From: Dipteris shenzhenensis | Lineage: Eukaryota; Polypodiophyta; Polypodiopsida; Gleicheniales | Reading direction: 5' to 3' (one strand) | Length of the DNA: 64,000 bases | Assembly (NCBI GenBank): GCA_047967505.1 | Contig: CM106538.1 | Shown: piece by piece, positions 43,598 to 53,585 of the stretch | How positions within the stretch are numbered: the first letter of the stretch is position 1 | How the letters are laid out: each line of letters opens with the position of its first letter | Made by a program: the position numbers and the translations under genes | The notes under the pieces: model-generated | Databases searched by the model: none | What the model saw: only the letters and a program-made list of their open reading frames with translations | Told to the model about the DNA's origin: nothing

Positions 43598-44545
43598 ATG
43601 GCATCCTCTTCCATGTCTGAAAAGGAGTTTTTCAGCATTAAAAAGTTTGATGGGACAAACTTTTCTTTGTGGAAAGAACAAATAAGGGATGTGCTTATTC
43701 AAAAGAAGCAGATTAAACCCTTGGCAGGGATTGAGGCTAAGCTTGCAAATATGTCTGAGAATGATTGGAATGAGTTGGATGCATTAGCAAAGTCTACTAT
43801 TAGACTTCATCTTGCAGAGTCAGTTTATTTCACAGTAGTAAATGAGCAGACTACGGAAGACTTGTGGAAGAAACTGTGCGACACTTATGAGAAGGAAACT
43901 GCCTCTAATAAAGTTTACCTCATGACGAGGTTGTTTGAGCTGCAAATGAAGGAAGGGGTCTCCATTGCTTCTCACTTGAATGAATTCAATATTATTTTCA
44001 GCCAGCTTCAGGCTCAGAAAATGAATTTTGATGTGGAGACTAAGGCAATATTTCTCTTATGTTCATTGCCATCCTCATGGGATACCTTCCGTACAGCTGT
44101 CAGTAACTTTGCACCTGGTGGAGTACTGAAATTTGATGATGTTGTGGGTAGCTTATTGTCCGAGGAGATTAGACGAAAGTCTATGGATGGCAACAAGCAG
44201 GATGCAGCCTTAAATGTGCAAAGGGGCAGATCACAGTTCAGGGGGAAGTCCCAAGAAAGAGGGAAGTCTCGTAGCAAATCCAGGGCATGGAACATTAAGT
44301 GTTACCATTGTGGCAAGAAGGGCCATACGAAAAAGGATTGCTACAAGCTAAAAAGAGAGCAAAAGGATAAGAAAAAGAATGCAAATTGGGGTGCAAATCA
44401 AAAGGAAGAGAGTCCAAGGGAGGACAAAGGAAAAGTAAAGATCGAGGAGATCAATGCAGTCACATATGATAGTGACAATGATGTTCTCTTCATGTCTAGT
44501 TTATCTGCAGAGTTGCTTACCACTTCAGATGATGCATATTCCTAG
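43598..44545 (+). CDS. gag: Copia B gag
   Basis: ATG 43,598 (MASSSMSEKEFFSIKKFDG) is chosen because the preceding in-frame codons lack conservation and this start has gag-like FDGTNFSLWKEQIRD directly after it. The capsid-like region contains LWKKLCDTYEK and LNEFNIIFSQL, typical of UBN2-type copia gag. A basic stretch leads to the CCHC knuckle at 44,300-44,341 (CYHCGKKGHTKKDC). The frame of 315 codons is uninterrupted to TAG 44,543-44,545, after which the same frame continues into protease. Gag packages the element RNA in cytoplasmic particles. Confidence 0.88.
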   Translation: MASSSMSEKEFFSIKKFDGTNFSLWKEQIRDVLIQKKQIKPLAGIEAKLANMSENDWNELDALAKSTIRLHLAESVYFTVVNEQTTEDLWKKLCDTYEKETASNKVYLMTRLFELQMKEGVSIASHLNEFNIIFSQLQAQKMNFDVETKAIFLLCSLPSSWDTFRTAVSNFAPGGVLKFDDVVGSLLSEEIRRKSMDGNKQDAALNVQRGRSQFRGKSQERGKSRSKSRAWNIKCYHCGKKGHTKKDCYKLKREQKDKKKNANWGANQKEESPREDKGKVKIEEINAVTYDSDNDVLFMSSLSAELLTTSDDAYS

Positions 44546-46543
44546 GATTGGATTTTGGATTCTGGTACTTCATTCCATGTTACTCCCCATAGGGAATGGT
44601 TCTCCACTTATGACAGTGGAAAGACAGGTTGTGTGCATCTTGGAAATGACTATGCATGTGACATAGTGGGAGTAGGTGACATAAAGTTTTCTTTTGCAAA
44701 TGGGCCTGCATTTGTTTTGAAACATGTGAGACATGTGCCTAAGCTGACCAAGAGTCTTATTTCAGTGGGTCAGCTAGATGATGTTGGTTTTCACACCACT
44801 TTTGGCTTTCAGAGTTGGAAAATTCAGAAGGGCTCTATGCTTTTGGCCAGGGGTGCCAAGTGTGGGACTTTGTATCCCTTACATGTATCAGGGGTATTTG
44901 ATCATGTTGTTGCAATAACCGAGCAGCCAAGCACTTCTTTGTGGCATTGCAGGTTGGGGCACATGAGCCAGAATGGAATGAAACTCTTATGCCGTTTGGG
45001 TTATGTACCGCATTTGAGTTTCTTTGATTTTGAATTTTGTGAGCATTGTCTCTATGGGAAGCAGACTAAATCAGCCCATAAAAGAAGGGGAAAGAAAGAG
45101 TTTGAAAAGCTTGATTTGGTGCATTCAGACGTATGTGGTCCCATGCCTACATGGTCATTAGGCGGGGTTGAATACTATGTGACATTCATTGATGATGCAA
45201 CTAGGAAAGTGTGGGCTTATGCTATAGCTCGGAAGAGTGATGTGTTCCAGGTATTTCAGAAATGGCTGGCCTTGGTTGAGAATCAGTCAGGTAGAATGCT
45301 TAAATGCCTACGGACTGACAATGGTGGAGAGTATCTCTCTCATGACTTTCAGCATTTCTGTGATACACGTGGGATTAAGAGAGAGCTCACATCCCCTCGT
45401 ACTCCAGAGCAAAATCCAGTTGCAGAAAAGATGAACCGTACCATTCAAAAAAGGTTGCAATGCATGCTTTCCAATGCAAGTATTTCTGGTGGTTTTTGGG
45501 CTAAGGCAATGAAGACTGCAGTGCATGTGATCAATAGATCACCTAGTAAGAGTTTGGATGGTGGTATTATTGAAGAGGCATGGAGTGGCAAGAAGCCCTC
45601 TTACTCTCATTTGCGTATATTTGGGTGTGAGGCATATGCACATGTGCCAAAGGAGCTTCGAAAGAAGCTAGATCCTAAGTCTAGGAAATGCATCTTTCTG
45701 GGTTATGGTGAAAGTGGAGAGATGGGCTATCGTCTCTGGGATCCAGAAGCAAAGAAGATCATACGCAGCCATGATGTGGTCTTCAATGAGAAGAAGATGC
45801 ATAAGGCACCCATGAGGGATGTGGAAATGAGGAGAATCACTTTCCAAGATGTGAATCCACCTACATATGTTGATAGACAGCAAGCTGTCCATGCACCAAA
45901 TGTGCAAGAAATGGTACCACCAAGTACTCCCACAGGTATACAAACAAGGGTAGATGATGGATCATCTATTGGTGGAAATGATGAGCCAAATGTGGCTGAT
46001 ATGCAAGTGGGACAGCAAGCTGAAATGCCCTTGAGAAGATCATCTAGAGTATCTAGACCGCCTGATAGGTTTGTTCCAGGGGTAGACTATGTGATGCTTA
46101 CTAATTGCGGGGAGCCTTCTTGCTACAGAGAGGCTATGATGTGCGAGGATCAATGCAAGTGGGAGTATGCTATGCAATCAGAGATGAGTTCACTTATGAA
46201 TAATAAGACTTGGAACTTGGTTTCTTTGCCACATGGAAAGAAAGCATTGCCATGTAAATGGGTCTACAAGATGAAGGTCACAGGTGATGATGTGCCTAGG
46301 TACAAGGCCCGTTTGGTTGCTAAAGGGTTCAAGCAAGAGAAGGGTGTGGACTTTGATGAGATATTCTCTCCGGTTGTGAAGATGACCACACTTGGATGCA
46401 TGCTTGGACTAGTGGCATCAGAGGATATGGAGCTTATGCAGATGGATGTCAAGACAGCTTTCTTGCATGCGGATCTGCATGAGGAAATTTATATGTTTCA
46501 GCCGGAAGGATTTAGTTTGCAAGCTGAAGAAGAGCCTCTATAG
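44546..46543 (+). pseudogene. Copia B pol part 1: protease, integrase, start of reverse transcriptase
   Basis: In frame with gag, separated by a single TAG. Protease motif D-S-G-T-S starts at 44,558. Pre-integrase HCRLGHMS and CEHCLYGK are at about 44,945-45,060. Integrase catalytic residues are visible: Asp in HSDVCGP (45,128), Asp in TDNGGEY (45,317) and Glu in VAEKMNR (45,425). The C-terminal side has FGCEAYAHVPKELR and CIFLGYGE. Reverse transcriptase begins with CKWVYKMK and MDVKTAFLHADLHEE (catalytic Asp). The frame is lost near 46,510, after FQPEGF, by a small deletion. Confidence 0.88.
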
Positions 46544-47639
46544 TCTTAAGCAAGCGCCTAGAGAATGGTATCAAAAGTTTGATGCTTTCATTCGGTCCCA
46601 GGGTTTTAGAAGGAGTGAAATTGATCACTGCCTCTACACTAAAAGGACTAAGGATAATAGCCTGATAATCTTGGCACTATATGTGGATGATATGCTATTG
46701 GCTAGCAAGAATACTTATGAGCTAGATGCATTAAAGGCCAAGTTGCATAAGGCCTTTGATATGAAGGATTTGGGACTTGCAGGTCATATTCTTGGTATGC
46801 GCATCACGCGTGATCGGAGTAGGAAACTCCTTTGGCTTTCACTAAAAGAGTATGTTACAAAAGTATTGCAGCGTTTCAATATGGAGGGGGGGAAGGCAGT
46901 GAGTACTCCATTGCCTCCGTATGTGAAACTGAGTCATACAGATAGTCCCAAATCAGATGCGGAAAGGGCCATGATGGCCAAGGTTCCTTATGCATCAGTA
47001 GTTGGGAGTCTTATGTATGCTATGATAGCTACTAGACCAGACATTGCATTTGCAGTGGGAGTTGTTAGCCGGTATATGGCTAATCTAGGAAAGAGGCATT
47101 GGGAGGCAGTTAAGTGCATCATGAGGTACATGAAGGGTACCAAGGAGATGTGCATTTGCTTTGGTAAAGGAGACATGCGTGTACTTGGGTACACAGATTC
47201 AAACTATGCAGGGGCATGTGGATAGTAGGAGATCCACTTCTGGTTATGTGTTCACCTTTGCAGGTGGTGCAGTGTCATGGATGTCTCGTGCACAGAAGTG
47301 CATGGTTTTGTCTACCACAGAGGCTGAGTATGTTGCAGCCACAGAGGGTTGTAAGGAGGCTATATGGCTTGATCTACTAGTGGGAGATTTGGGGATTCAT
47401 ACAGGTGTACTGACATTGCATAGTGATTCCATGAGTGCTATTCAGCTAGCACGGAATCCGGTCTTTCATTAAAGACCAAACACATTGAGGTCAGGTACCA
47501 TTTCATCAGGGAGGTACTTGAGGACAAGTGCATAGTGCTTGTCAAGGTTCATATAGATGATAACCCTACAGATATGCTGACGAAGAGTCTACCTAGTCAG
47601 CGGTTTGGGTATTGTCATGTATTGATGGGCATTGGATAG
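46504..47639 (+). pseudogene. Copia B pol part 2: reverse transcriptase palm and RNase H
   Basis: In the shifted frame the polymerase resumes at VCKLKKSLYSLKQAPREW, with LYVDDMLLAS (YVDD at 46,680-46,691) and VGSLMYAMIATRPDIAFAV. RNase H starts LGYTDSNYAG. A further small deletion near 47,218 shifts the frame; it resumes DSRRSTSGYVFT, LSTTEAEYVAA and LHSDSMSAI. After another break near 47,470 the tail reads TKTIEVRYHFIRE-like and ends MGIG before TAG 47,637-47,639. Confidence 0.85.
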
Positions 47640-47682
47640 TAAGCTCACTGGTTGTTCTCCCTTAAAGGCACATTGTCCTTTA

Positions 47683-47691
47683 AGTGGGAGG
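47683..47691 (+). promoter_or_regulatory. Copia B polypurine tract
   Basis: AGTGGGAGG lies one base before the 3' LTR. Confidence 0.75.
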
Positions 47692-47692
47692 T

Positions 47693-47865
47693 TGTGGGGG
47701 TTAAAGGTCATTGTGCCTTTACCACGGTTATGTACAATACTCAAACACATATATAAATGAATGAAAAAGAAGATTACGGTGGTTTTGCACCCACCAAGAC
47801 TTGTGTGGCTCTCTGTCTCTCTCTCTCTCCTTCTTCCGTTCTTGCTTCCATTGAGAGAACTCTCA
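47693..47865 (+). repeat. Copia B 3' LTR
   Basis: 173 bases, TGTGGGGGTTAAAGG to AACTCTCA. It differs from the 5' LTR at only a handful of positions by eye, mostly near the end, suggesting a fairly young insertion. Confidence 0.9.
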
Positions 47866-47921
47866 CTCTCTTTTCTCTCTCTCTCTTCTCTCTCCCTCAC
47901 TCTCTCTCTCTTTTCTCTCTC

Positions 47922-47960
<39 letters not shown>

Positions 47961-48110
47961 CCCCTCCCCCCCTCTCTCTCTCTCTTCCCCTTACTCCCCT
48001 TCTCTCTACCACCCTCCCCCTTGCTCTACCATCTTCCTCTCTCTTCTCTCTTCCCCCCCTCTCTCTACCACCCCCTCTCTGCTCTCCCCCCTCCCCCCAC
48101 CCCCTCCCCT
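47866..48110. repeat. (CT)n and C/T-rich repeat, right block
   Basis: Continues the polypyrimidine tract on the far side of copia B: CT dinucleotides to about 47,960, then C-rich mixtures. Confidence 0.9.
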
Positions 48111-48205
48111 CCTGCTTCGGTGCCTTGTAGTGGCAGCCACCCTACCCCGGCCCCCATCCCCGCCCGTGGCAGAGCACCAGTGGCGCCCACCGCCCCGCCC
48201 ACAGC

Positions 48206-48414
48206 TTACAACTTTGTGGTACAACTTTGTGTTACAACTTTGTGATACAACTTTGTGTTACAACTTTGTGTTACAACTTCGTGTTACAACTTTGTGATAC
48301 AAATTTGTGTTACAACTTGGTGATACAACTTTGTGTTACAACTTCTACATACGACTTCAACTTTGTGTTACAACTTTGTAATACGATTTTGTGTTACAAC
48401 TTTGTGTTACAATT
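48206..48414. repeat. 13-bp minisatellite (TTACAACTTTGTG)n
   Basis: About sixteen units of TTACAACTTTGTG or GATACAACTTTGTG variants, with a few disrupted near 48,340-48,360. Because 13 is not a multiple of three, all frames stay open in places and produce a spurious repetitive peptide. Confidence 0.92.
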
Positions 48415-48446
48415 CCTACATGCAGAGAGAGAAGCTCTCCAACTTG

Positions 48447-48454
48447 TATAAATA
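48447..48454 (+). promoter_or_regulatory. TATA-box-like element after the 13-bp repeat
   Basis: TATAAATA lies 33 bases past the minisatellite. No credible coding region follows, so it may be the remnant of an LTR promoter or chance. Confidence 0.3.
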
Positions 48455-48573
48455 CCCCATCATGAAATGAAGCCCACACTCTTTAGGGCATTGTGTTGAG
48501 TCTACTTTGGTATTCCAAGCATTTGTTTCAAGTGTCCATGCTTCCTTGCACTCCACATCCAAAAGCATGTCCT

Positions 48574-48775
48574 ACCCTTGCAACTCCTCCTCCCCTCTCC
48601 TCCAACCTCGCAACCCATCCTCTCCCTCTCCTCCTCCCTCCTCCTCCTTCCTCCTCCTCCTCCCTCCTCCCTCCTCCCTCCTCCTCCTCCTCTCTTCTCC
48701 TCCTCCTCCTCTCTCCTCCTCCTCCTCCTCTCTCCTCCTCCTCCCTCCTCCTCCTCCCTCCTCTCTCTTCTTTCC
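48574..48775. repeat. (CCT)n trinucleotide-rich tract
   Basis: CTC and CCT triplets with occasional CTCT breaks for about 200 bases. Long open frames on both strands here are artefacts of composition. Confidence 0.93.
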
Positions 48776-48882
48776 CCCATGCTCTTACACCTTCTTCCTC
48801 TCCCACTCCTATGCTCCCCCTAACCCTTTCTTTCTCAACCCTTAAAACTCCATGATCTATGAGGGAGATGAGTTCTCCACCA

Positions 48883-49092
48883 TGTACTCTACCCTAAACC
48901 CTGGAACCTCCTTCTAAACCTTGGAACTCCTTCTAAACCCTAGAACCTCCTTCTAACCCTAGAACCTCCTTCTGATTCCTTCTAACTCTGGACTCCTTCT
49001 GAACCCTGGAACCTCCTTCTGAACCCTGGAACCTCCTTCTAACCTTGGAACCTTCTTCTAACCCTTAAACTCCTCCTAAACCCTACAACCCC
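48883..49092. repeat. ~20-bp minisatellite with CTAAACCCT-like units
   Basis: About ten imperfect units such as CTTCTAAACCCTGGAACCTC. The first units contain CCCTAAACCCT, which resembles the plant telomere repeat, but the period is about 20 bases and not 7. Confidence 0.85.
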
Positions 49093-49439
49093 CAGTGAAG
49101 GCGAAAGTCTTCATTACCTCAATCATGATGATACATGTTCCTTTTACACATGCATGCACTATGTTTGCTCACCACACTTAAGCTTACATCTCTCATTGGA
49201 ACATGACTCGAGGTCCTAAGCTACACGTATACTACCAATGACAACCCCAATATATCTATAGCTGACAAAAAGCCTCAGAACCTTACAAACATAGAATACC
49301 CAGCTCTTCCTATGAAAGCAGTAGGAAAGAGCCGACACATTTTGGCAACATTGGTTTCTAGTTATACGACAATAACACCTCCAGTTACTATCAAGCCCTC
49401 AAAGACCCCAAAGTGGCTCCCTACATCTAGGCCAGGGAT
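49093..49439. other. Intergenic DNA, nothing recognised
   Basis: No open frame, repeat or element end was seen in this stretch. Confidence 0.5.
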
Positions 49440-49551
49440 GATTTTTTCATGTTAGTTTCATTAAAGAGCAAAAATTTAATATTGGTGTCGAAAGTTTGTA
49501 TGTCCTTATAAAAAAATATTTGAAACATTAACCACGATTTGAAACTTTTAT

Positions 49552-50133
49552 GTGAAAAGTTTTGAAGTTTTGCCAGGATTACTTCAAAATTCAAAAGAAA
49601 ATATACAAAAGTATGCTATATTCTATCAATATTGTGAAACTAAAAAATCTAGCTTGATAAAATTTTGCCAAGATTTTATATTAATATATAAACATAACTT
49701 TGATAAAAACATCCATGATCCCCAGGCCATGGTTGTAGGCCCAGTTGCTAATCTAAAGATGGTAGCCAAGTTCATGCCCAACTTCAATGAGGCCAGCAAC
49801 ACGATGTCCTACAAAGATGAAGTTGGCAACGTGCGATAGTATTGGTTCACAATAAATACCATTCGCTTGGCCTTTGGTCTCCCAATTCTCACCATACCCT
49901 TTGTGCAGCTACGCCAAATGGAGAAACAATTAATGGGGCTAGTAAAGTACTCCACCAAGAAGAATAGGGGTGGCATACCAATTGTGGAGATCCATAACCC
50001 CACCATTGTCACGAAGGTTGGTAGGGTGGAAAATCTCCTAATATGTTGTCCTGACTATTCCATCCCAACTCCCCAACTTGGTAAAATATTTCTACAAGGA
50101 GCTCTCTACTTTATATGCCCATACCTAGTATAA
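49552..50133 (+). pseudogene. Family X N-terminal coding remnant
   Basis: A 95-codon stretch (49,552-49,839) ends at TAG and is followed in the same general region by an 88-codon stretch (49,867-50,133) containing LAFGLPILTIPFVQL and LGKIFLQGALYF. The two probably formed one coding region. I do not recognise the fold. The hydrophobic, Ile/Pro-rich second part could be a gag-like or plant-mobile-domain-like segment, but no diagnostic motif supports either. Confidence 0.3.
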
Positions 50134-50661
50134 AGTTGGCAACCCGATGATTTTTATGCTGATCATGGTGCACCTATATGAGACCCCACTGGTGATAGAC
50201 ACCTACAACATTACAGTAGCAAAGGATAGCTCCCTCCTATCAATTCTGGCATTGAAATAGACTACCCAAGGAAGTTGACCCCTTCTTTGAAGAAAAAGAT
50301 GAGTCTACCCACCCCCACCTCAAGAAACCCAATCCATGAATCGATGCCAAGCTACAAGCGGCCAATGAAGAGCCTTGAAAGGTACTAGAAGAGGCCAGAC
50401 AATAGAAAGAAAGGGAACATGCATAGGTTGACACTAATGAAAATATGAGGAGGCCACCTCCTACAAATTCCTCTCATTGACCTCTCCCACGACCTCCAAA
50501 TCCCTAGCTCCCCCATCCATCCATGACGTGCAGGCCAAGGAAGTGAAGGTTGGGCCATTAATGTCTCCACAAAAGAAGAACTCCACACTGCCATGGCTGG
50601 GGCATAGGTGAAGCAACATAAAATATCGGAGGCCCAATATCAGCAACAATGGCAATGGCCA

Positions 50662-50760
50662 CTAAGAGGAGATAGGTGGGTGGCTCGCTTGCTCATTGCA
50701 CCAAGAGGAGATAGGTGGGTGGCTCAGAGGGAGTCCCTTGCTCATTGCACCTCTGCTGCC
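50662..50760. repeat. Two-copy ~40-50 bp tandem repeat
   Basis: AAGAGGAGATAGGTGGGTGGCTC occurs at about 50,664 and 50,703, each followed by TTGCTCATTGCA. The second unit has an extra AGAGGGAGTCC. Confidence 0.85.
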
Positions 50761-50929
50761 TACTTTCCTCCCAAATAGTATTACCCTCCTCATGGAAACA
50801 AATAGAGATGCCTCAAAAATGGAAAAGCATTTTATGGATGTCTTGGTCTCTATGGGCTAAATGGTGAGAACCATCTTCACTAAGATGTAGCAGTATGCCA
50901 AGCAACAATCCTTCAATGTTCACGTGGCT

Positions 50930-51170
50930 CATCTTCAAAAGAACAAAAAACAAGAGATGCTAGACAAAGAATGATAGGAAAAGTGCAAAATGGTTGAGGC
51001 TACAAGACTAGAGGCACTGGAGCAAACCTAAGCACTTAAAGCCAAACTGCAAGAGATGGAGCTTGCCCTTGCAAACAAGGGAGAGTCCTTGGCCACACAA
51101 CATGAGGCACATCAATGCCAAGCCATTGAGGATTGGGAGTAGTACGAGGTGCTCTAAACTTGAAATCTGG
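50930..51170 (+). pseudogene. Family X coiled-coil remnant, copy 2
   Basis: The forward reading is rich in Lys, Glu, Leu and Gln (for example LKAKLQEMELALANKGESLA) and ends QCQAIEDWE before TAG, matching the arrangement near 3.4-3.8 kb. Internal stops interrupt it. Confidence 0.4.
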
Positions 51171-52191
51171 ATACAAAGAATCAATAGTTATAGTAGGCTT
51201 TCCAGATCGATCAACTCCTCTTCAAATAGAAGAATGAATAATAGTTCGTAATATCATCCTATTAGTATAGTAGTTCTTTTTAATAGGGTAGTGGAAGCCA
51301 TACAAAACATGCTCCAAGATGGCTTTAGCCAATTTGATGATTTGCATCTGACTTACCCAACTAATCTCAAGAATTAGGCACTAAAGCAGCATTGGCAATT
51401 TTTTATTCTACATGGCCTACCCCCAACAAGGCTGCACACCAGCTACTTGTGCAACTCCTACTACTAACACTGCCTCTAGACCCACTTTAGAACCATTCAC
51501 TTCATAGCACACCACCACCACACACACACTCACAAAGCATGACACTACAAGAGTTGGATGGTCCAAAAGATCTATGCACATTGTCATGGTACTAGACCTT
51601 AAAGCCAATGCTCTCTGTAGAAGTTGAGGGTCCCAATGATGAAGAAGATATCAAGGAGGTGAACAAGAACCCAATAGAAGAAGAGGACACCTTACGAAAC
51701 TACCACTCGACCATAAAATTTGGTACTAGTGTCCTTTAAGGTGTTCAAAGATGTCTTCAACATCAACTAGTGGCAGGGAAAGTTAAAAAGTTTCCAACCC
51801 AAGTAAAAGGATTTAATGGAATTTCGTGCCCTCATCAAACTCCTACAAAAATATTTTGCAAATTATGCAATGACAACCCTTGGTACACACACAGTAGCTA
51901 AATCCTCCCAGATATTAACAAGGTGCCAACTATTCATAGTAGTGATGCAAGGCTCCAACCTAAATGGAGGGTCCCATTTTTGAAGCACAAGGCATTTTTG
52001 TGGACGTACTACTTGGCCTTGCAAGACCAAAGAGTCCTAAGACATGTACGATGCACACTTTTGGTTGCCTCCATCCATTTTGCCACATCTCCCAAGACTC
52101 TTGACTACCAAAGGATAATGAAGAACACCGTCATGTCTGACACTATGCATTGCATCAATCAATGGATGGATCACAAAGCGGAAGGGGGGCA

Positions 52192-52605
52192 TGTTAACTA
52201 CCAAGGTTAATAGTGATATGTTTCCAAAGATAGCACAAAGAATAGGGAGAGGATGAAAGGAAGATAATAGAAATCTACCTTGGAGCCATATGGGCCCAAG
52301 TGCCTTGTAAAAACAAGAAAGAAAGAGAGGTAACATAGAATAGGGTTGGCCCTCCCTTCAAAAGTTAGAATGCATAAAAGGCCAAAGGTTTGACTTTGAT
52401 CTTCTTTGTTCTATGCACACATTTGGAAATATAGGCTCTCTTTCTATTCCATGAGTTGTCTTGAGAATTCTCTTGTTTCCTATCATAGTGCCTTTGGGAT
52501 TGCTACTCCCTCTCCCCCCACTTCATTCCACTCTCCCATTCCCTTTTTGCTTCTCTTCTTCCTTCTCCCCTCCCCCTCTTTCTCTCTTGGAGTCACACCA
52601 TAACA
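52192..52605 (+). mobile_element. Candidate LTR following family X copy 2
   Basis: 414 bases beginning TGTTAACTACC directly after GGAAGGGGGGCA and ending CCATAACA, so the ends form a 5-bp inverted repeat TGTTA/TAACA. A TATA-like CATAAAAGG lies near 52,373. No partner LTR was found in the window, so it could be the 3' LTR of an element whose 5' part is lost, or a solo LTR. Confidence 0.4.
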
Positions 52606-52990
52606 ATACAGAAGCTGCTTGCGTGACACAAGTGGAACCACAGGTGCTAAGTGCTAAAATCTTATTTTCATTGATGACCTAATAGAAAGCAAATATTTCT
52701 TCGCTCTCTTAGATAACCTTTTGTCCAAGTGATTTTCCCAATGAACTTTATGGTCTGTTGAACGTATATAATTAATACTGCAAAGGCATGTATATTGGAC
52801 TTCGTTACTCTTAACGAAAAGATTGACACTCTACTTGACATTGATTAAATAAGATCTCCATCCCTAAAGATTGACTATGCTTACAACAATGATCCTGCAC
52901 TCTTGGCTTCATTTCGGGGCTGTCACGGGATCTGCAGATAGTGTTGGCCACACTGGATTGGACATAGAGAACATGTGGTAGTCACGGCGC
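52606..52990. other. Unassigned stretch before gypsy C
   Basis: No recognised coding or repeat structure. It may hold the gypsy leader or the start of its gag. Confidence 0.4.
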
Positions 52991-53001
52991 AAGTAGTGTG
53001 A

Positions 53002-53585
53002 GTGAGGGAATCACTGCACAGGAGAACATCCAAGAATTGCAAATACGGGAAGAGCAAATCTAAGAAGAAAATGTCCAAATCCAAGAAGTTGGATAACAAT
53101 GAGGAGGATTCGGATGCAACCAATTCGGACGGGAGGACTGAAGGTACCAATTTGGAGGATTCTGACTCAGAAGCAGAGATGAAGACCCACAGAACCGCTA
53201 AGGGAGGTAAGGGCATGCCAGTGGCTTCTAGAGAAGGATCTATACCTAAAGGCGATATGGTGTACTCACTGCCACATTCCTGGTCACTCCACAGTTGAGT
53301 GTGCTCTTAACAAGAATTGGTGCACAATTTGCTTGATTAATACACACAACATGGTGGCATGCCATTACAATGGGCATGGCCATAGAGCAGTTGGTTAGTA
53401 GCAGTAAGATGCGACTGCATCTTTTGTGCAAGAAGAGCCATAACAACAAGTGTTCCAACCACAGCAATAGACGTTCCAACGAGGTGGTGGCGATGATGGC
53501 CATGGACGCGGGACGTGGAGGCGGGGGTCATTGTGAGAATCATACGAAGACTTGTCTGTTTTGTTTGGGTAAAGGTTATTGGTGA
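53002..53585 (+). pseudogene. Gypsy C gag tail with two CCHC knuckles
   Basis: A Lys/Glu/Ser-rich frame (53,002-53,298) precedes two zinc knuckles in a different phase: CTHCHIPGHSTVEC at 53,261-53,302 and CTICLINTHNMVAC at 53,321-53,362. Both fit C-x2-C-x4-H-x4-C. Paired knuckles are found in some gypsy gag proteins and bind the element RNA. The phase change shows at least one indel. Confidence 0.7.

Larger units (their letters stand above)
41996..47865 (+). mobile_element. Copia B: Ty1/copia element inserted in a CT repeat
   Basis: Short LTRs (41,996-42,168 and 47,693-47,865, 173 bases each) enclose a 5.5-kb interior with primer site, long leader, gag, protease, integrase, reverse transcriptase and RNase H in copia order. 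CTCTC flanks both sides, as expected for a 5-bp duplication, although the surrounding CT repeat makes this match uninformative alone. It is not closely related to copia A: LTR sequence and protein sequence differ. Lesions are few: an in-frame TAG at the gag-pol boundary, a frameshift in reverse transcriptase near 46,510 and one in RNase H near 47,218. Confidence 0.92.
49440..52191 (+). mobile_element. Family X copy 2: degenerate unclassified retroelement-like unit
   Basis: Carries, in the same order as the first window segment, FGLPI (near 49,876), LGKIFLQ (near 50,077), a coiled-coil stretch ending EDWE plus TAG (near 51,140) and LQDGFSQFDDLHLTYP (near 51,310). It is followed by GCGGAAGGGGGGC and TGTTAAC, a polypurine-tract-like sequence and an LTR-like start. 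No polymerase, integrase or protease motif is visible. Both copies are too mutated to infer the full protein. The collinear landmarks and similar 3' boundary make a shared non-autonomous LTR family the best reading, but it remains inference. Confidence 0.42.

Noticed and set aside
41991-47870. CTCTC as proof of the copia B target duplication
   Set aside because: The element lies in a CT repeat, so any two flanks would match; LTR ends and primer site carry the evidence instead.
47757-48297. Open frames of 162 and 178 codons
   Set aside because: They start in the copia B LTR and run through the polypyrimidine and 13-bp repeats; artefacts of composition.
48206-48414. CRISPR-like array
   Set aside because: 13-base units are contiguous without spacers, in a plant genome; it is a minisatellite.
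48493-48855. Several 81-120 codon frames on both strands
   Set aside because: Produced by the (CCT)n tract, which lacks stops in most frames.
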